From: Lachnospiraceae bacterium
Lineage (GTDB): Bacteria > Bacillota > Clostridia > Lachnospirales > Lachnospiraceae
Assembly: GCA_015057405.1 (NCBI GenBank)
Contig: SVEK01000021.1
Span: 1 to 50,461, forward strand
Reading direction: 5' to 3'
DNA: 50,461 bases
Shown here: in pieces, positions 24,488-36,112 of the stretch
Layout of the letters: each line of letters starts with the position of its first letter
Numbering within the stretch: position 1 is the first letter of the stretch
Position numbers and translations under genes: made by a program
The notes under the pieces: generated by a model
The model's database searches: none
What the model was told of the DNA's origin: nothing
Seen by the model: the letters and a program-made list of their open reading frames with translations, nothing else

Positions 24488-25192
24488 CTACTCCTTAAGC
24501 AAATTCACCTCTGTTTCGGTTAATTTTCTGTATTCACCCGGCATAAGATTTTCATCAAGAACAACGTTTCCCATAGCCAGACGTTTAAGATAGGTTACTT
24601 TTCCACCGACTGCTTCCACCATCCTTTTAACCTGATGATATCTTCCCTCGGTAACAGTAATCAATACCCGGGATTCTTCTCCTTCGCTTAATATCTCCAA
24701 TTTAGACGGAAGAGTCTTTTTTTCATCACCGATATCCAGTCCTTCATTAAACATCTCTATCATATTACTGCTCATTCGTCCTGCGACGAGCGCATAATAT
24801 AACTTAGGAACATGTTTTTTAGGTGACAATAACTTATGAGCAAGTTCGCCATCATTAGTAATAATAAGCAGCCCTTCCGTATCTTTATCAAGTCTTCCAA
24901 CCGGAAAAAATCCTTCACGATTAATACCTGACATATAATCCATTACCGTTTTACATCTGTTATCTTTAGTAGCAGTTACACAATCCGAAGGTTTATAAAA
25001 CATGTAATACTCATACTTATTATATAAAACAACTGTATCATTATAAACTACTTCATCAACCTCTGAATCAATCTTCATTTCCGGTTTCGTAACAACAACG
25101 CCATTAACTTTAACTTCACTATTTTTTATTGATGATTTTATCTGACTTCTGGTTCCGTATCCCATATCGCAAAGATATTTATCAAGTCTCAA
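24488..25192 (-). CDS. RsuA-family rRNA pseudouridine synthase
   Basis: 234 residues. An N-terminal S4 RNA-binding domain (MRLDKYLCDMGYGTRSQIK) is followed by the catalytic domain with GRLDKDTEGLLIITNDG, whose Asp is the nucleophile. EGRYHQVKRM is also typical. Closest to the RsuA/YtzG branch modifying 16S rRNA; exact target unproven. Translation appears to start at TTG (25192), because the MRLDKYL start is universal in the family and no ATG fits the frame. First gene of the leftward run to 17461. Confidence 0.93.
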   Translation of the reverse strand: MRLDKYLCDMGYGTRSQIKSSIKNSEVKVNGVVVTKPEMKIDSEVDEVVYNDTVVLYNKYEYYMFYKPSDCVTATKDNRCKTVMDYMSGINREGFFPVGRLDKDTEGLLIITNDGELAHKLLSPKKHVPKLYYALVAGRMSSNMIEMFNEGLDIGDEKKTLPSKLEILSEGEESRVLITVTEGRYHQVKRMVEAVGGKVTYLKRLAMGNVVLDENLMPGEYRKLTETEVNLLKE

Positions 25193-25210
25193 TCATATCA
25201 CCAAACTTTC

Positions 25211-25259
25211 AAAAAAAATATAATGCTTGAACGGCAATACTGCCTTTCAAGCATTATAT
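25211..25259 (-). terminator. Rho-independent terminator of the chemoreceptor gene
   Basis: A 14-bp perfect stem (25218-25231 with 25246-25259) is followed on the minus strand by eight U residues (25211-25218). Confidence 0.93.
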
Positions 25260-25348
25260 CATATTTTAACAATTAATTAAATATTCAATACTACATTTAA
25301 TAAAAACACATTTTTCAAGCAATCAGACACCAAAACAATTAACTTACA

Positions 25349-27031
25349 TTACTTGAAAAAACTCATCTGTTCTGACAATCTTTCTGATATCTCAACAGCT
25401 TCTTCCATGCTGTTAACCACATTGCCAAATCCGAGCTGAACAGATTCAATACTTGCCGAAGTTTCTTCTGTGCTTGCTGCGTTCTCTTCAGATATAGCTG
25501 ACAGATTGCTAAGAACATCACTAATAATTGCCTTACTTTGATCAAGCTGTCCAACAGAAGAAGTAAGATTGCCAAAAACATCTACTGTATTATAAAGTTT
25601 ATTCTCAACTTCTCCAAAGCTTATTACAACCTTGTCAAGCGACTCAGCTTCTTTATTGATTGCCTTAGCAACATCAGTTGCTGTCTCTGCATTCTTATTA
25701 GTAACATCTTCAATTTCTTTTACAATCTTACTAATCTCTGCAGAATATTCATTAGACTGATCAGCAAGTGTACTTATCTCCTGAGCAACTACCGCAAAAC
25801 CTCTTCCTGCATCACCGGCTCTTGCTGCTTCAATAGCTGCATTAAGACTTAACAGATTTGTCTGATTAGCTATAGACTGAATCATGCCGACAGCCTGCTC
25901 AATATCCTTAACAATATCTGATGCATGTCTTGCCGTATCCATAATTTCATTAGCTCTCTCTAACGTAGTGGCGTTGTTATCCTTAAGCACTCCCATTTCC
26001 GTCACAGCTTCCTTAAGTGCTTTCTCTGCTTTTTCGCAATCAACCGAACAATCTCTTACATTATCAGACATATTATCAATCTGTCTTGCAATATCACTTA
26101 CACTATTTGCTGCTTCCTCAGTATTATTAGCCATATCAGAAGCGCCCTGAGCAACCTCATTAACTGCTATTGTAATATTACTCGTGGACTGCTCACAATC
26201 AGCCACAAGTTTCTTAACTTTCGATGTAACGTCATTGATATTAGTTACGGTACCGTTAACTTCCCCTGTTACTTCAACAAGCTTGTTACGAAGTTTTTCA
26301 GTACTGGTTGTAAACTGAACTAATTCTTTAATAAGGTACTCTGTACATATAGGATGTGATATATACCCTTCTTCAAGTTGTTTAATATCATTTGCCATCC
26401 TTCTCATATGATGGTTAGTAAATCTTCCAAAGAAGAATCCTGCAATACATAACACAAGGAATACTCCCACAACAATCATAACTATCTGCAACTTAATAGT
26501 ATCAACAGGTGCAAGAACCTCACTCTTATCAGCGATAAGAACAACTATGTAACCACAATCTTCCGTAACATAATAAGATGCCAGTTTTGTCTCCCCATCC
26601 AAATCATATTCGACACATGCAGAAGCCGGTCGTGTGCCTGCCACCATCTGACTGGCGAGATTCTTAACAAACTCTGCTTCTGACGGTTTTCCTATCTTAT
26701 CAGCCTGCTTATGATAAACAACAGTACCTTCCTTGTCAACAACATATGCATATGAAGATTCCATATTCTCTACACGTGCATGTCCAAGAATCGCGGCAAA
26801 AACCTCCTCGCCGGTTTCTTCCGATGCAGCAGTTGCCTCTCCAACCAGCTCTCCAAACGATTCTGTCATACCCTGCATATCAGAGTTAATCATCTTTAAT
26901 GTCTGCTTGTTCATTGACGGTCCGATAATCGTTATAACCAGAACACTTTCAACAATAATAAACAACATAACCATACAAAATGCCAATCTTACAAACCCTA
27001 TTGAAAATCTTTTTTTCTTCTTTTCTTCCAT
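25349..27031 (-). CDS. Methyl-accepting chemotaxis protein
   Basis: 560 residues. One membrane helix near 12-35, an extracellular Cache-like sensor (~40-175, with [16 protein letters not shown]), a second helix (~180-205), a short HAMP-like linker and a long coiled-coil signalling domain. The hairpin tip is [37 protein letters not shown], the CheA/CheW contact. No C-terminal receptor pentapeptide for CheR is present. It relays an extracellular ligand signal to flagellar or other chemotaxis machinery; the ligand is unknown. It is followed by a strong terminator. Confidence 0.95.
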   Translation of the reverse strand: MEEKKKKRFSIGFVRLAFCMVMLFIIVESVLVITIIGPSMNKQTLKMINSDMQGMTESFGELVGEATAASEETGEEVFAAILGHARVENMESSYAYVVDKEGTVVYHKQADKIGKPSEAEFVKNLASQMVAGTRPASACVEYDLDGETKLASYYVTEDCGYIVVLIADKSEVLAPVDTIKLQIVMIVVGVFLVLCIAGFFFGRFTNHHMRRMANDIKQLEEGYISHPICTEYLIKELVQFTTSTEKLRNKLVEVTGEVNGTVTNINDVTSKVKKLVADCEQSTSNITIAVNEVAQGASDMANNTEEAANSVSDIARQIDNMSDNVRDCSVDCEKAEKALKEAVTEMGVLKDNNATTLERANEIMDTARHASDIVKDIEQAVGMIQSIANQTNLLSLNAAIEAARAGDAGRGFAVVAQEISTLADQSNEYSAEISKIVKEIEDVTNKNAETATDVAKAINKEAESLDKVVISFGEVENKLYNTVDVFGNLTSSVGQLDQSKAIISDVLSNLSAISEENAASTEETSASIESVQLGFGNVVNSMEEAVEISERLSEQMSFFK

Positions 27032-27118
27032 AACGTTTCCTCCAGACCATTTGTAAAATATTGTTTAAAAAACCATTTAACTTCCGTTAAACAATTATAC
27101 ATCAATTTCATAAATATG

Positions 27119-27328
27119 TCAATCAATCCCAACTACTCTATAGTCCTGTTCTTCTATTATTTTAATTAGTTTTTCATCTGATACCGGTGAATTTAACACT
27201 ACTGTAGCAGCACCTTTTTCATGGCTCACATCAGCCTTATCTACTTCCTCCATACTCTCCAGTATCTTCTTCACTCTGGCCTCGCAATGACCACACATCA
27301 TTCCTTCAATCATAATAGTTTTTTCCAT
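27119..27328 (-). CDS. copZ: Internal start giving a stand-alone CopZ copper chaperone
   Basis: Within copA, in the same frame, ATG at 27328 begins MEKTIMIEGMMCGHC, a 69-residue product of normal CopZ length. GAGGAG (27338-27343) lies 9 bases upstream, ideal for initiation. Hence the 3' end of copA probably makes both a tethered and a free copper chaperone. An alternative is that the site is a leftover from the time when copZ was a separate gene. Confidence 0.6.
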   Translation of the reverse strand: MEKTIMIEGMMCGHCEARVKKILESMEEVDKADVSHEKGAATVVLNSPVSDEKLIKIIEEQDYRVVGID

Positions 27329-29749
27329 AATTTTCTTCTCCTCGCTTTCATTATTTTTTGAATTAACTATATCATTTTGCTTTTCATCTTTTATTATTTT
27401 TTCTTTTTCATTCATTTCCGTATTTTGTTGTACATTTTTATCCGACTTAAATCTGTTAAGACGCAATGCATTTGAAACAACACAAAAACTGGACAGACTC
27501 ATGGCTGCAGCTCCGACCATAGGATTAAGTTGCCATCCGAATAGAGGAATAAATGCACCGGCTGCCAAAGGAATACACGCCATGTTGTAAAAGAATGCCC
27601 AAAACAAGTTTTCATGAATGTTTCGCAAAACCTTTTTGCTTAACCTGATTGCCGTAGGTACATCAGTCAGACTGTTGTTAACAAGAACCACATCCGCCGC
27701 ATCTATAGCAATGTCAGTTCCGGCACCTATTGCGATTCCCATATCTGCTCTCACTAATGCAGGCGCATCATTTATACCATCACCGACCATTGCGGTAATC
27801 CCTTTATTTTTCAACTTTCTGATTACATTTTCTTTTTCTTCAGGCATCACTCCGGCTATTACTTCTTCAATACCCACTTTCCTTCCGATTGCCTTTGCTG
27901 TATTAATATTATCGCCTGTAAGCATAACAACCTTAATACCCATATTTTTTAATTCTGTTATTGCTAAAGCACTATCCTCTTTAATAGTATCGGCAACCGC
28001 TATCATTCCTATATAATTTTCATTGTTACCAAACAAAAGAAGTGTTTTCCCTTCTGCCGACAATTTATCTGTTATTTCTTTTATTTCACTATCAAGGTTA
28101 ACAACTGAACTTATATAATCATAACTTCCGCCACAAAGTATGTTACTTTTCACTTCTTCGGGTTCCGCTTTATCCGCTTCACAGTCTTTTATAACCGCCG
28201 TAAGACCTTTACCCGGAAGAACGCGCAATTCTTCCGCTGTCAAGAGATTAAGTTTTCTTTCTTCCGCTTCATCCCTAATCGCCGCCGCAAGCGGATGCTC
28301 GCTATTGTATTCAAGGGCATATGCCATCTCAAGTAATTCTTCCTCAGAGATTCCTTTTGCAGGAATAACATCAACCACTTTAGGACATCCTTTGGTAATT
28401 GTTCCAGTCTTATCAAATGCAACAATCTTAACTCTTCCCATATGCTCCAGTGCTGCTGCAGTTTTATAAAGAATTCCCCTTTTAGCACCTATACCGTTGC
28501 CGACCATTATAGCAACCGGAGTTGCCAGACCGAGAGCACACGGACAGGATATAACAAGAACCGATATACCTCTGGCAACAGAAAATCCAATAGTTTCACC
28601 AACAGCCAGCCATATCATTGCAGTTATCACTGCTATCAGAATAACCACCGGAACAAATATACCGGATACTTTATCTGCAACCTTAGCAATCGGAGCCTTC
28701 GTTGCCGCCGCATCACTTACCAACTGAACAATCTGTGCCAGCGTTGTATCTTCACCAACTCTTAACGCTTTGCATTTTATAACACCATATTGGTTAATAG
28801 TTGCTGCAGATACAGAATCTCCTGCCTTTTTATCTATAGGTATGCTTTCTCCGGTAAGAGCTGCTTCATTTACGGAACTTATTCCATCAATAACCACACC
28901 ATCCACCGGCACGGTTTCTCCCGGACGAACAACAAATATATCTCCCTTAACAACTTCCTCAACAGCTACATTAATCTCACAACCATCGCGAATTACAACA
29001 GCTGTTTTGGGGAATAGTTTCATCAGACCCTTTAATGCACTTGTTGTCTTACCTTTAGAACGTGCTTCAAGCATTTTCCCGACTGTTATAAGCACAAGAA
29101 TCATTGCCGCCGATTCAAAATACATTTCATGCAATAACGCATGCGCTCCGTAAACATCTCCTGCAACCTGCTTTCCGGTCATTAAAAACAGTGCATACAG
29201 ACTATACAAAAATGAAGCAGATGAACCTAATGCCACCAGTGTGTCCATATTGGGTGCTCTTCTTATTAGACCCATAAAACCATTGATAAAGAAATGTTTG
29301 TTAATTATCATAACAATTGTTGCTAATATTAACTGAACAAGACCGATTGCAATGTAATTGTCATCAAAAAAGACAGGCAGCCAAAATCCGAACATTGAAT
29401 ATCCCATAGAAAAATACATGAGAACTGCCAAAAAAACAACAGAACTGATTAATCTTACCTTCATGGAATCAAACCGCGATGCGTTACTTAAATCAGTCTC
29501 ATTTTGTACGTTACCGGTTTTTTTTGACATTTCCGATTTATTAACAGAAGAAGATTTGATACTCGCTCCGTACCCTGCTTTCGTAACAGCTTCGATAACC
29601 GCTTCGCTCGGAACATTTCCTTCTATCCCAAGCGTCTCCGTAAGCAAATTTACCGAAACACTTTCAACCCCTTCCAGCTTTAACACGGCTCTTTCAACCC
29701 GGGAGCTACAGGCTGCACAACTCATACCCGTAATATCATAATATGTCAT
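27119..29749 (-). CDS. copA: Copper-transporting P1B ATPase with C-terminal CopZ fusion
   Basis: 876 residues. An N-terminal HMA domain has GMSCAACSS (Cys10, Cys13). The membrane core carries TGES, the transport motif SCPCALGL and the phosphorylation site DKTGTIT; then MVGDGINDAPAL. It is a Cu(I) exporter of the inner membrane. Unusually, after the last helices (~745) a charged linker (EKEKIIKDEKQNDIVN) leads to a second HMA domain at ~808-876 with GMMCGHC (Cys819, Cys822). HMA domains are normally N-terminal. The C-terminal part matches a free-standing CopZ chaperone and has its own ribosome site. No CopY/CsoR gene is beside it. Confidence 0.95.
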   Translation of the reverse strand: MTYYDITGMSCAACSSRVERAVLKLEGVESVSVNLLTETLGIEGNVPSEAVIEAVTKAGYGASIKSSSVNKSEMSKKTGNVQNETDLSNASRFDSMKVRLISSVVFLAVLMYFSMGYSMFGFWLPVFFDDNYIAIGLVQLILATIVMIINKHFFINGFMGLIRRAPNMDTLVALGSSASFLYSLYALFLMTGKQVAGDVYGAHALLHEMYFESAAMILVLITVGKMLEARSKGKTTSALKGLMKLFPKTAVVIRDGCEINVAVEEVVKGDIFVVRPGETVPVDGVVIDGISSVNEAALTGESIPIDKKAGDSVSAATINQYGVIKCKALRVGEDTTLAQIVQLVSDAAATKAPIAKVADKVSGIFVPVVILIAVITAMIWLAVGETIGFSVARGISVLVISCPCALGLATPVAIMVGNGIGAKRGILYKTAAALEHMGRVKIVAFDKTGTITKGCPKVVDVIPAKGISEEELLEMAYALEYNSEHPLAAAIRDEAEERKLNLLTAEELRVLPGKGLTAVIKDCEADKAEPEEVKSNILCGGSYDYISSVVNLDSEIKEITDKLSAEGKTLLLFGNNENYIGMIAVADTIKEDSALAITELKNMGIKVVMLTGDNINTAKAIGRKVGIEEVIAGVMPEEKENVIRKLKNKGITAMVGDGINDAPALVRADMGIAIGAGTDIAIDAADVVLVNNSLTDVPTAIRLSKKVLRNIHENLFWAFFYNMACIPLAAGAFIPLFGWQLNPMVGAAAMSLSSFCVVSNALRLNRFKSDKNVQQNTEMNEKEKIIKDEKQNDIVNSKNNESEEKKIMEKTIMIEGMMCGHCEARVKKILESMEEVDKADVSHEKGAATVVLNSPVSDEKLIKIIEEQDYRVVGID

Positions 29750-29846
29750 ATTTTTTTCCTTTCATTACTCATTCTATCTTGAAAACAGATTAACAAAAAT
29801 CTTGAAAATATCTGCTATGTCGCAACTATAATAATAAAATTACCCA

Positions 29847-30392
29847 TCACATTATAGCATTTCCAATTCTTTTTTTCAAAATCACTGCAAGAAAAATTTT
29901 TAAAATGTCAGGAATAATAAATGGAAATACGCACCATCCGAGGGCAGCTACAATACCTACAGGTTCTGTTGTTTGGGTATAAACATATACAAACCATGCC
30001 GTCCCAAATGAATAACAGGCTAGCAGGCCTGCCAACATTGCAATTACCATAATCCATATTTTTTCGCCAAAAAACTTAATAATACTACCAATAATAATTG
30101 CAGAAAACAAAAAACCGATAATATATCCGCCGTTGGCTCCGAACAAAATTCCCATACCACCTGAGAATCCCGAAAAAACGGGAAGACCAATCCCGCCCAA
30201 TACAATATACACCAATACTGCCAGCGTTCCACGCTTTAATCCCAATACCAACACTGTTGTAAATATTCCTAATGTCTGCATTGTGATAGGCACAGTCGTA
30301 GGTATACAAATCCAGGAAGAAATAGCGATAAATGCCACAAATATTCCAATATATGCAATATCACGTGTCTTAAGTTTATTGTTTTCCTTCAT
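29847..30392 (-). CDS. bioY: BioY family biotin transporter S component
   Basis: 181 residues, six hydrophobic segments. Landmarks: RDIAYIGIFVAFIAISSWI, VPITMQTLGIF, LGGIGLPVFSGFSGG and GANGGYIIGF. BioY binds biotin in the membrane and works with the ECF module (EcfA/EcfT), absent here and probably shared. ATG at 30392 follows AGGAG; the 12-codon extension upstream lacks a site. It ends 97 bases upstream of copA. Confidence 0.94.
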   Translation of the reverse strand: MKENNKLKTRDIAYIGIFVAFIAISSWICIPTTVPITMQTLGIFTTVLVLGLKRGTLAVLVYIVLGGIGLPVFSGFSGGMGILFGANGGYIIGFLFSAIIIGSIIKFFGEKIWIMVIAMLAGLLACYSFGTAWFVYVYTQTTEPVGIVAALGWCVFPFIIPDILKIFLAVILKKRIGNAIM

Positions 30393-30472
30393 TGTCTTTT
30401 TTCTCCTATAGAAAATAGCACATATCATTACCGTTCTGTCGGCAAAAACTCAGTATTACACAGTCACTAACA

Positions 30473-30503
30473 CAGCCCCGTGAAAATAATTTTTCCGGGG
30501 CTG
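30473..30503. other. GC-rich hairpin between gdhA and bioY
   Basis: CAGCCCCG (30473-30480) pairs with CGGGGCTG (30496-30503) across a 15-base AT-rich loop. It lies about 70 bases past the gdhA stop. No U-run follows on the minus strand, so it may be a 3' stabiliser or weak terminator of gdhA. Confidence 0.55.
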
Positions 30504-30572
30504 ATAATATATTATACTCATATTATAACTGTTTTTTAATGCTTATTAATTCACATATCAAAACCATACACC

Positions 30573-31919
<1,347 letters not shown>

Positions 31920-32060
31920 CTAAACATAATATAATAAATTTTATTAAATACTCTAACCATAATAACAGATAGAACACCGTAACTAAATACTCTTTATAGT
32001 AATTAGGTACATTATCCGTCTGATAACAGTCAAAAAACATGAAATTAATCTCTGTATTAA

Positions 32061-33443
32061 TTATTTGTTACTAAGATATTCATGAATTCCCTTAGCTGCA
32101 GCTTTTCCTGCTCCCATAGCAAGAATAACAGTTGCCGCACCTGTAACTGCATCACCACCGGCAAATACACCTTCCTTTGAAGTGCTTCCCAATGACTCAT
32201 CAGCAACAATACATCCACGCTTATTAATATCAAGTCCCTCTGTTGTTGATGAAATAAGCGGATTAGGTGATGTTCCAAGTGACATAATAACCATATCAAC
32301 ATCAATAACAAACTCAGAACCTTCTACAGGCTCAGGTCTTCTTCTACCTGATGCATCCGGCTCTCCCAGTGCCATTTTAATGCACTTGATACCGTTAACC
32401 CATCCGTCTTCGTTGGTAAGAATCTCAGTAGGGTTTGTAAGAAGGTCAAATATAACGCCTTCTTCTTTAGCATGATGAACTTCTTCCACACGGGCAGGAA
32501 GTTCTTCTTCACTACGTCTGTATACAATATGAGTCTCTGCTCCAAGTCTCAAAGCAGTTCTTGCTGCATCCATTGCAACATTTCCGCCACCAACAACTGC
32601 AACCTTTTTGCCTCGCATTATCGGTGTGTTAGACTCTTCATCAAACGCTTTCATCAGATTGGATCTTGTAAGGTACTCATTGGCTGAAAATACTCCGTTA
32701 GCCTGCTCACCCGGAATTCCCATAAACTTAGGAAGACCTGCACCTGAACCAATAAATACAGCTTCAAATCCTTCTTCGAATAATTCGTCTATAGTAACTG
32801 ACTTACCTATAATTGTATTAGTCTCAATCTCTACACCAAGAGCTTTAACATTTTCAATCTCTTTCTTAACTACAGCTTCTTTAGGGAGACGGAACTCAGG
32901 AATACCGTATACAAGCACACCACCGGCCTCATGAAGCGCCTCAAATATAGTAACCTTATAACCAAGCTTTGCAAGATCACCTGCACATGTAAGTCCTGCC
33001 GGACCCGACCCGATAACTGCAACCTTTTTACTAAGGTTTGTTTTAGCCGGTTGTGGCTTAACTCCGTTAGCTTTAGCCCAGTCAGCCGTAAATCTTTCAA
33101 GTTTACCAATTGAGATTGCCTCTCCTTTGATACCTCTGATACATTTTCCTTCACACTGACTCTCCTGCGGACATACACGTCCACAAATTGCAGGAAGTGC
33201 TGATGACTCACTGATTACGTCAAAAGCTTCCTTAACTTCACCATTCTTAAGATGTCCGATAAATCCCGGAATATTAATGGATACAGGGCATCCTTCTATA
33301 CATTTTGCATTCTTACATCCAAGACATCTTGATGCCTCAGCTGTCGCTTCTTCTATATCATAACCCAAGCATACTTCTTTAAAATTAGTCGCACGTTCTT
33401 TAGGATCCTGCTCTCTTACAGGAACTTTCTTCATTAAGTCCAT
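32061..33443 (-). CDS. nfnB: NfnB / GltD-like flavoprotein (NADP-ferredoxin transhydrogenase large subunit)
   Basis: 460 residues. N-terminal Fe-S segment: CLGCKNAKCIEGCP and CGRVCPQESQCEGKC. Then FAD-binding VIGSGPAGLTCAGDLAKLGY, NADP-binding VVGGGNVAMDAARTALRLGA and a GGDAVTGAATVILAMGAGK end. Alone this could be called glutamate synthase small subunit, but no large subunit is present and it overlaps nfnA (TAATG), which identifies the Nfn complex: electron bifurcation between NADPH, NAD and ferredoxin. Cytoplasmic. Confidence 0.92.
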   Translation of the reverse strand: MDLMKKVPVREQDPKERATNFKEVCLGYDIEEATAEASRCLGCKNAKCIEGCPVSINIPGFIGHLKNGEVKEAFDVISESSALPAICGRVCPQESQCEGKCIRGIKGEAISIGKLERFTADWAKANGVKPQPAKTNLSKKVAVIGSGPAGLTCAGDLAKLGYKVTIFEALHEAGGVLVYGIPEFRLPKEAVVKKEIENVKALGVEIETNTIIGKSVTIDELFEEGFEAVFIGSGAGLPKFMGIPGEQANGVFSANEYLTRSNLMKAFDEESNTPIMRGKKVAVVGGGNVAMDAARTALRLGAETHIVYRRSEEELPARVEEVHHAKEEGVIFDLLTNPTEILTNEDGWVNGIKCIKMALGEPDASGRRRPEPVEGSEFVIDVDMVIMSLGTSPNPLISSTTEGLDINKRGCIVADESLGSTSKEGVFAGGDAVTGAATVILAMGAGKAAAKGIHEYLSNK

Positions 33444-34330
33444 TACTTGTCACCTCCGCAATTACCACAACCGCCATGATGAGTATCGCCTTCTTTTGCT
33501 TTAAGGAAAGCTCTACCCTCAGCTGTTTTATATATCTGCTGTCTCTTCATAGCCTGATCAAAATCAACTTTGTGACCATCAAACTCAGGTCCGTCAACAC
33601 AAGCAAACTTAACTTCATCACCAACGGTCACACGGCATGCTCCACACATTCCCGTACCGTCAACCATGATAGGATTAAGACTTACAATTGTAGGAAGTCC
33701 TAATTCTTTTGTACAAAGACAAGCAAATTTCATCATTATCATCGGTCCGATTGCAACGCAAACATCATATGACTTACCTTCTGCATATAACTTTCTAATT
33801 GCATCAGTAACGTTACCGTGGTCACCATAAGAACCATCATCGGTAGTTACATATACATTACCGGCAACTTCCTTCATCATATCTTCAAGTATAATAAGCC
33901 CTTTAGTTCTTGCACCGATAATAACATCAGCATCTACACCCTGTTCCTTAAGCCATTTAACCTGAGGATATACAGGAGCCGTACCAACACCACCGGCAAC
34001 GAAGAGTATTTTTTTCTCTTTCAATTCGTCAAGAGGTAATTCAGTTAACTCTGAAGGTTTTCCAAGAGGGCCTACAAAATCATGAACACTGTCTCCGGCC
34101 TTAAGATTTGAAAGAATCTGGGTTCCTGCACCAACAATCTGAAATACTATGGTAACTGTGCCATTCTCACGGGAATAATCGCATATGGTAAGCGGTATAC
34201 GCTCTCCATCTTCATCTGCACGAAGAATAATGAACTGACCCGGAAGGCAGTTACCTGCTACACGAGGAGCCTCAATCTCCATGAGATAAATATTGTCTGT
34301 CAACATTTGGTCTTTTAAAATCTTGTACAT
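33443..34330 (-). CDS. nfnA: NfnA (ferredoxin-NADP reductase-like subunit)
   Basis: 295 residues. FAD/NAD reductase of the PyrK type: IPLTICDYS near residue 46, FVAGGVGTAPVYPQ, and a C-terminal [2Fe-2S] cluster motif DGTGMCGACRVTVGDEVKFACVDGPEFDGH. The end GGCGNCGGDK adds two Cys. NfnA with NfnB catalyses NADH-dependent reduced ferredoxin:NADP+ oxidoreduction. Its stop codon overlaps the start of nfnB by one base. AAGGAG ribosome site. Confidence 0.93.
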   Translation of the reverse strand: MYKILKDQMLTDNIYLMEIEAPRVAGNCLPGQFIILRADEDGERIPLTICDYSRENGTVTIVFQIVGAGTQILSNLKAGDSVHDFVGPLGKPSELTELPLDELKEKKILFVAGGVGTAPVYPQVKWLKEQGVDADVIIGARTKGLIILEDMMKEVAGNVYVTTDDGSYGDHGNVTDAIRKLYAEGKSYDVCVAIGPMIMMKFACLCTKELGLPTIVSLNPIMVDGTGMCGACRVTVGDEVKFACVDGPEFDGHKVDFDQAMKRQQIYKTAEGRAFLKAKEGDTHHGGCGNCGGDK

Positions 34331-34413
34331 GACTGTCTATCTCCTTATTATGTATTGAAATTTCTTGAAAATAATTTCAAATTAGAAAAAATTATATCAC
34401 ATTACTTTTTTCG

Positions 34414-35061
34414 TTACAAGATGTCGAATCGAAACTTTTTATAATCTTCTAAATAATAATCCGCTATATTTTTTATATCTTCAGGATTTCCGGCCTGCCT
34501 GTCCGCTACCGCCACAACTCTGTAGCCTGCGTTCTTCGCAGTTGTAATTGCATACAACGCATCCTCAAATATAAGAGTGCTTTCTTTGTCAGTCCCCATA
34601 AATTCCATCGCAAGGTCATAAATCAATGGGTCGGACTTTCCTTTACCAACTTCATTACAAGTGAATATTTTTTCAAAATACTGTGCTATTCCATTTTTTT
34701 CAAGAGCTGCTTCTATTAAATATCTGTCCGTTGCCGTTGATACACACATTTTAATTCCATTGTCATAAAAAAATTTAAGAAGCTCTTTCACTCCCGGTTT
34801 AATACTGTCCGCTTCCCTGTAAAACTTCTCTATCATGGAATTAATAATATCGATAATCTCCGGTACCGTGTGCGGAACATTACATTCTTCCTTATAATAA
34901 TGTGCTACTTCATACAAACTCATTGAACGAAGAGTATCTTCCATATTTTCTTTTGGCTCAACATTGACAGAAGCAAGATAATCAAGGCCAACATTTTTCC
35001 ATACATGCATTGAGTCAAGCATGGTTCCGTCAACATCAAAAATAATTCCTTTAGTTATCAT
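34414..35061 (-). CDS. HAD-superfamily hydrolase (phosphatase/phosphoglucomutase-like)
   Basis: 215 residues. HAD motif I is FDVDGTMLDS, with the nucleophile and acid Asp. Motif II is VSTATDR and motif III/IV is KGKSDPLIYDLA ... IFEDALYAITTAKNAG. A helical cap lies between motifs I and II (~15-80). It belongs to the beta-phosphoglucomutase/phosphatase group; the substrate is not evident. It begins 56 bases after the FNT channel gene, perhaps co-transcribed. Confidence 0.92.
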   Translation of the reverse strand: MITKGIIFDVDGTMLDSMHVWKNVGLDYLASVNVEPKENMEDTLRSMSLYEVAHYYKEECNVPHTVPEIIDIINSMIEKFYREADSIKPGVKELLKFFYDNGIKMCVSTATDRYLIEAALEKNGIAQYFEKIFTCNEVGKGKSDPLIYDLAMEFMGTDKESTLIFEDALYAITTAKNAGYRVVAVADRQAGNPEDIKNIADYYLEDYKKFRFDIL

Positions 35062-35117
35062 ATCATTAACACTCTTTCCATTTTATTAATTAGGTATTAT
35101 TTACCGGTTATCAACTA

Positions 35118-35942
35118 TTATTTATTAAGTTTAGCCAAAGGAATTCCAAGGAACACCCCGCCGCCAAGAATATTACCTATAGTTACCGGTACAAGATTAT
35201 TGATAAAATAAGTACCTATATTCAAACTATCAAGTTGCGATTGTGTTATACCGTATTGTTCAACACAAACATTTATATAATCAGGATTTAACTTTGCAAA
35301 AAGTCCGGCGGTTATGTAATACATATTAGCTACGCAGTGCTCAAATCCGGATGTTACGAATAACATAATTACAAAGAAACACGCAAGCAATTTACCGGTT
35401 ATATCTGTTGATGCAAGGGCCATAATAACAGCGGCACATACAAGAAGGTTACATAATATACCCGATACCAGTGCCGGTCCCGGTGCTATCGAAACCTTAG
35501 CTATTGCGACTTTAATTGTATAAGCCCCAAGCAATCCGCCTGAATAATTAAACTGTCCGCAGTAATATACCATCGCCGCCAGCACTGTGCCTCCTATAAA
35601 GTTACCAAAATAAACACTTGCAAGAACTCTGATAAGGTCTAAAATACTGTGACGCTTATTGATCGTTCCCATCATCATAAGACAGTCTCCGGTAAATAAT
35701 TCTGCCCCCATCAAAATAACCATCATAAGACCTACAGGGAACACACAGCCTGCAACTAATCTTGCAACGCCCACATCAGCTATCGCATGAGCCGCAACAC
35801 TACTGCCTGCCGCGCCAAAACCAATAAATGCACCTGCCAGCACAGACTTACCAATCAATTTAGCAAATCCTGATTTAACTTTTCCGTCGCAGCCATCAAT
35901 GTACTTATTAACTATCTCTCCCGGACTAAGAAATGTACCCAT
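35118..35942 (-). CDS. Formate/nitrite transporter family channel
   Basis: 274 residues, six membrane segments with the FNT signature GNFIGGTVLA and SGILCNLLVCAAV ... SGFEHCVANMYY. The latter contains the conserved His of the pore. FNT proteins (FocA, NirC, HSC) carry formate, nitrite or hydrosulfide as pentamers. Formate is the likely substrate in a fermenter, but pyruvate formate-lyase is not adjacent. GGAGGG ribosome site. Confidence 0.92.
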   Translation of the reverse strand: MGTFLSPGEIVNKYIDGCDGKVKSGFAKLIGKSVLAGAFIGFGAAGSSVAAHAIADVGVARLVAGCVFPVGLMMVILMGAELFTGDCLMMMGTINKRHSILDLIRVLASVYFGNFIGGTVLAAMVYYCGQFNYSGGLLGAYTIKVAIAKVSIAPGPALVSGILCNLLVCAAVIMALASTDITGKLLACFFVIMLFVTSGFEHCVANMYYITAGLFAKLNPDYINVCVEQYGITQSQLDSLNIGTYFINNLVPVTIGNILGGGVFLGIPLAKLNK

Positions 35943-36005
35943 AAAGATGTTCCCTCCTAATGTAAATAATCGTATAAAAAAACCATAGTTTCAATAACTT
36001 ATACA

Positions 36006-36035
36006 AATATAGCATAATCACAATGTTTTTTGCAA
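36006..36035 (-). promoter_or_regulatory. Probable promoter of the FNT channel gene
   Basis: Minus strand: TTGCAA (36030-36035), 18 bases, TATATT (36006-36011). It lies in the 170-base gap shared with the rightward BspA gene. Confidence 0.5.
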
Positions 36036-36112
36036 GATTTTGTAACAAGCTGCGAATTAATAGTAGTGGATCCCAGTTACAAAAAAATAAAATTATAAAG
36101 GAGTGTTTTCAC

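Noticed and set aside
30473-30503. Standard terminator for gdhA
   Set aside because: The hairpin is strong but no U-run follows on the gdhA strand; left as an unassigned hairpin.
32061-33443. Annotation as glutamate synthase small subunit (GltD)
   Set aside because: No GltB large subunit is present and the gene overlaps nfnA, which points to the Nfn complex.
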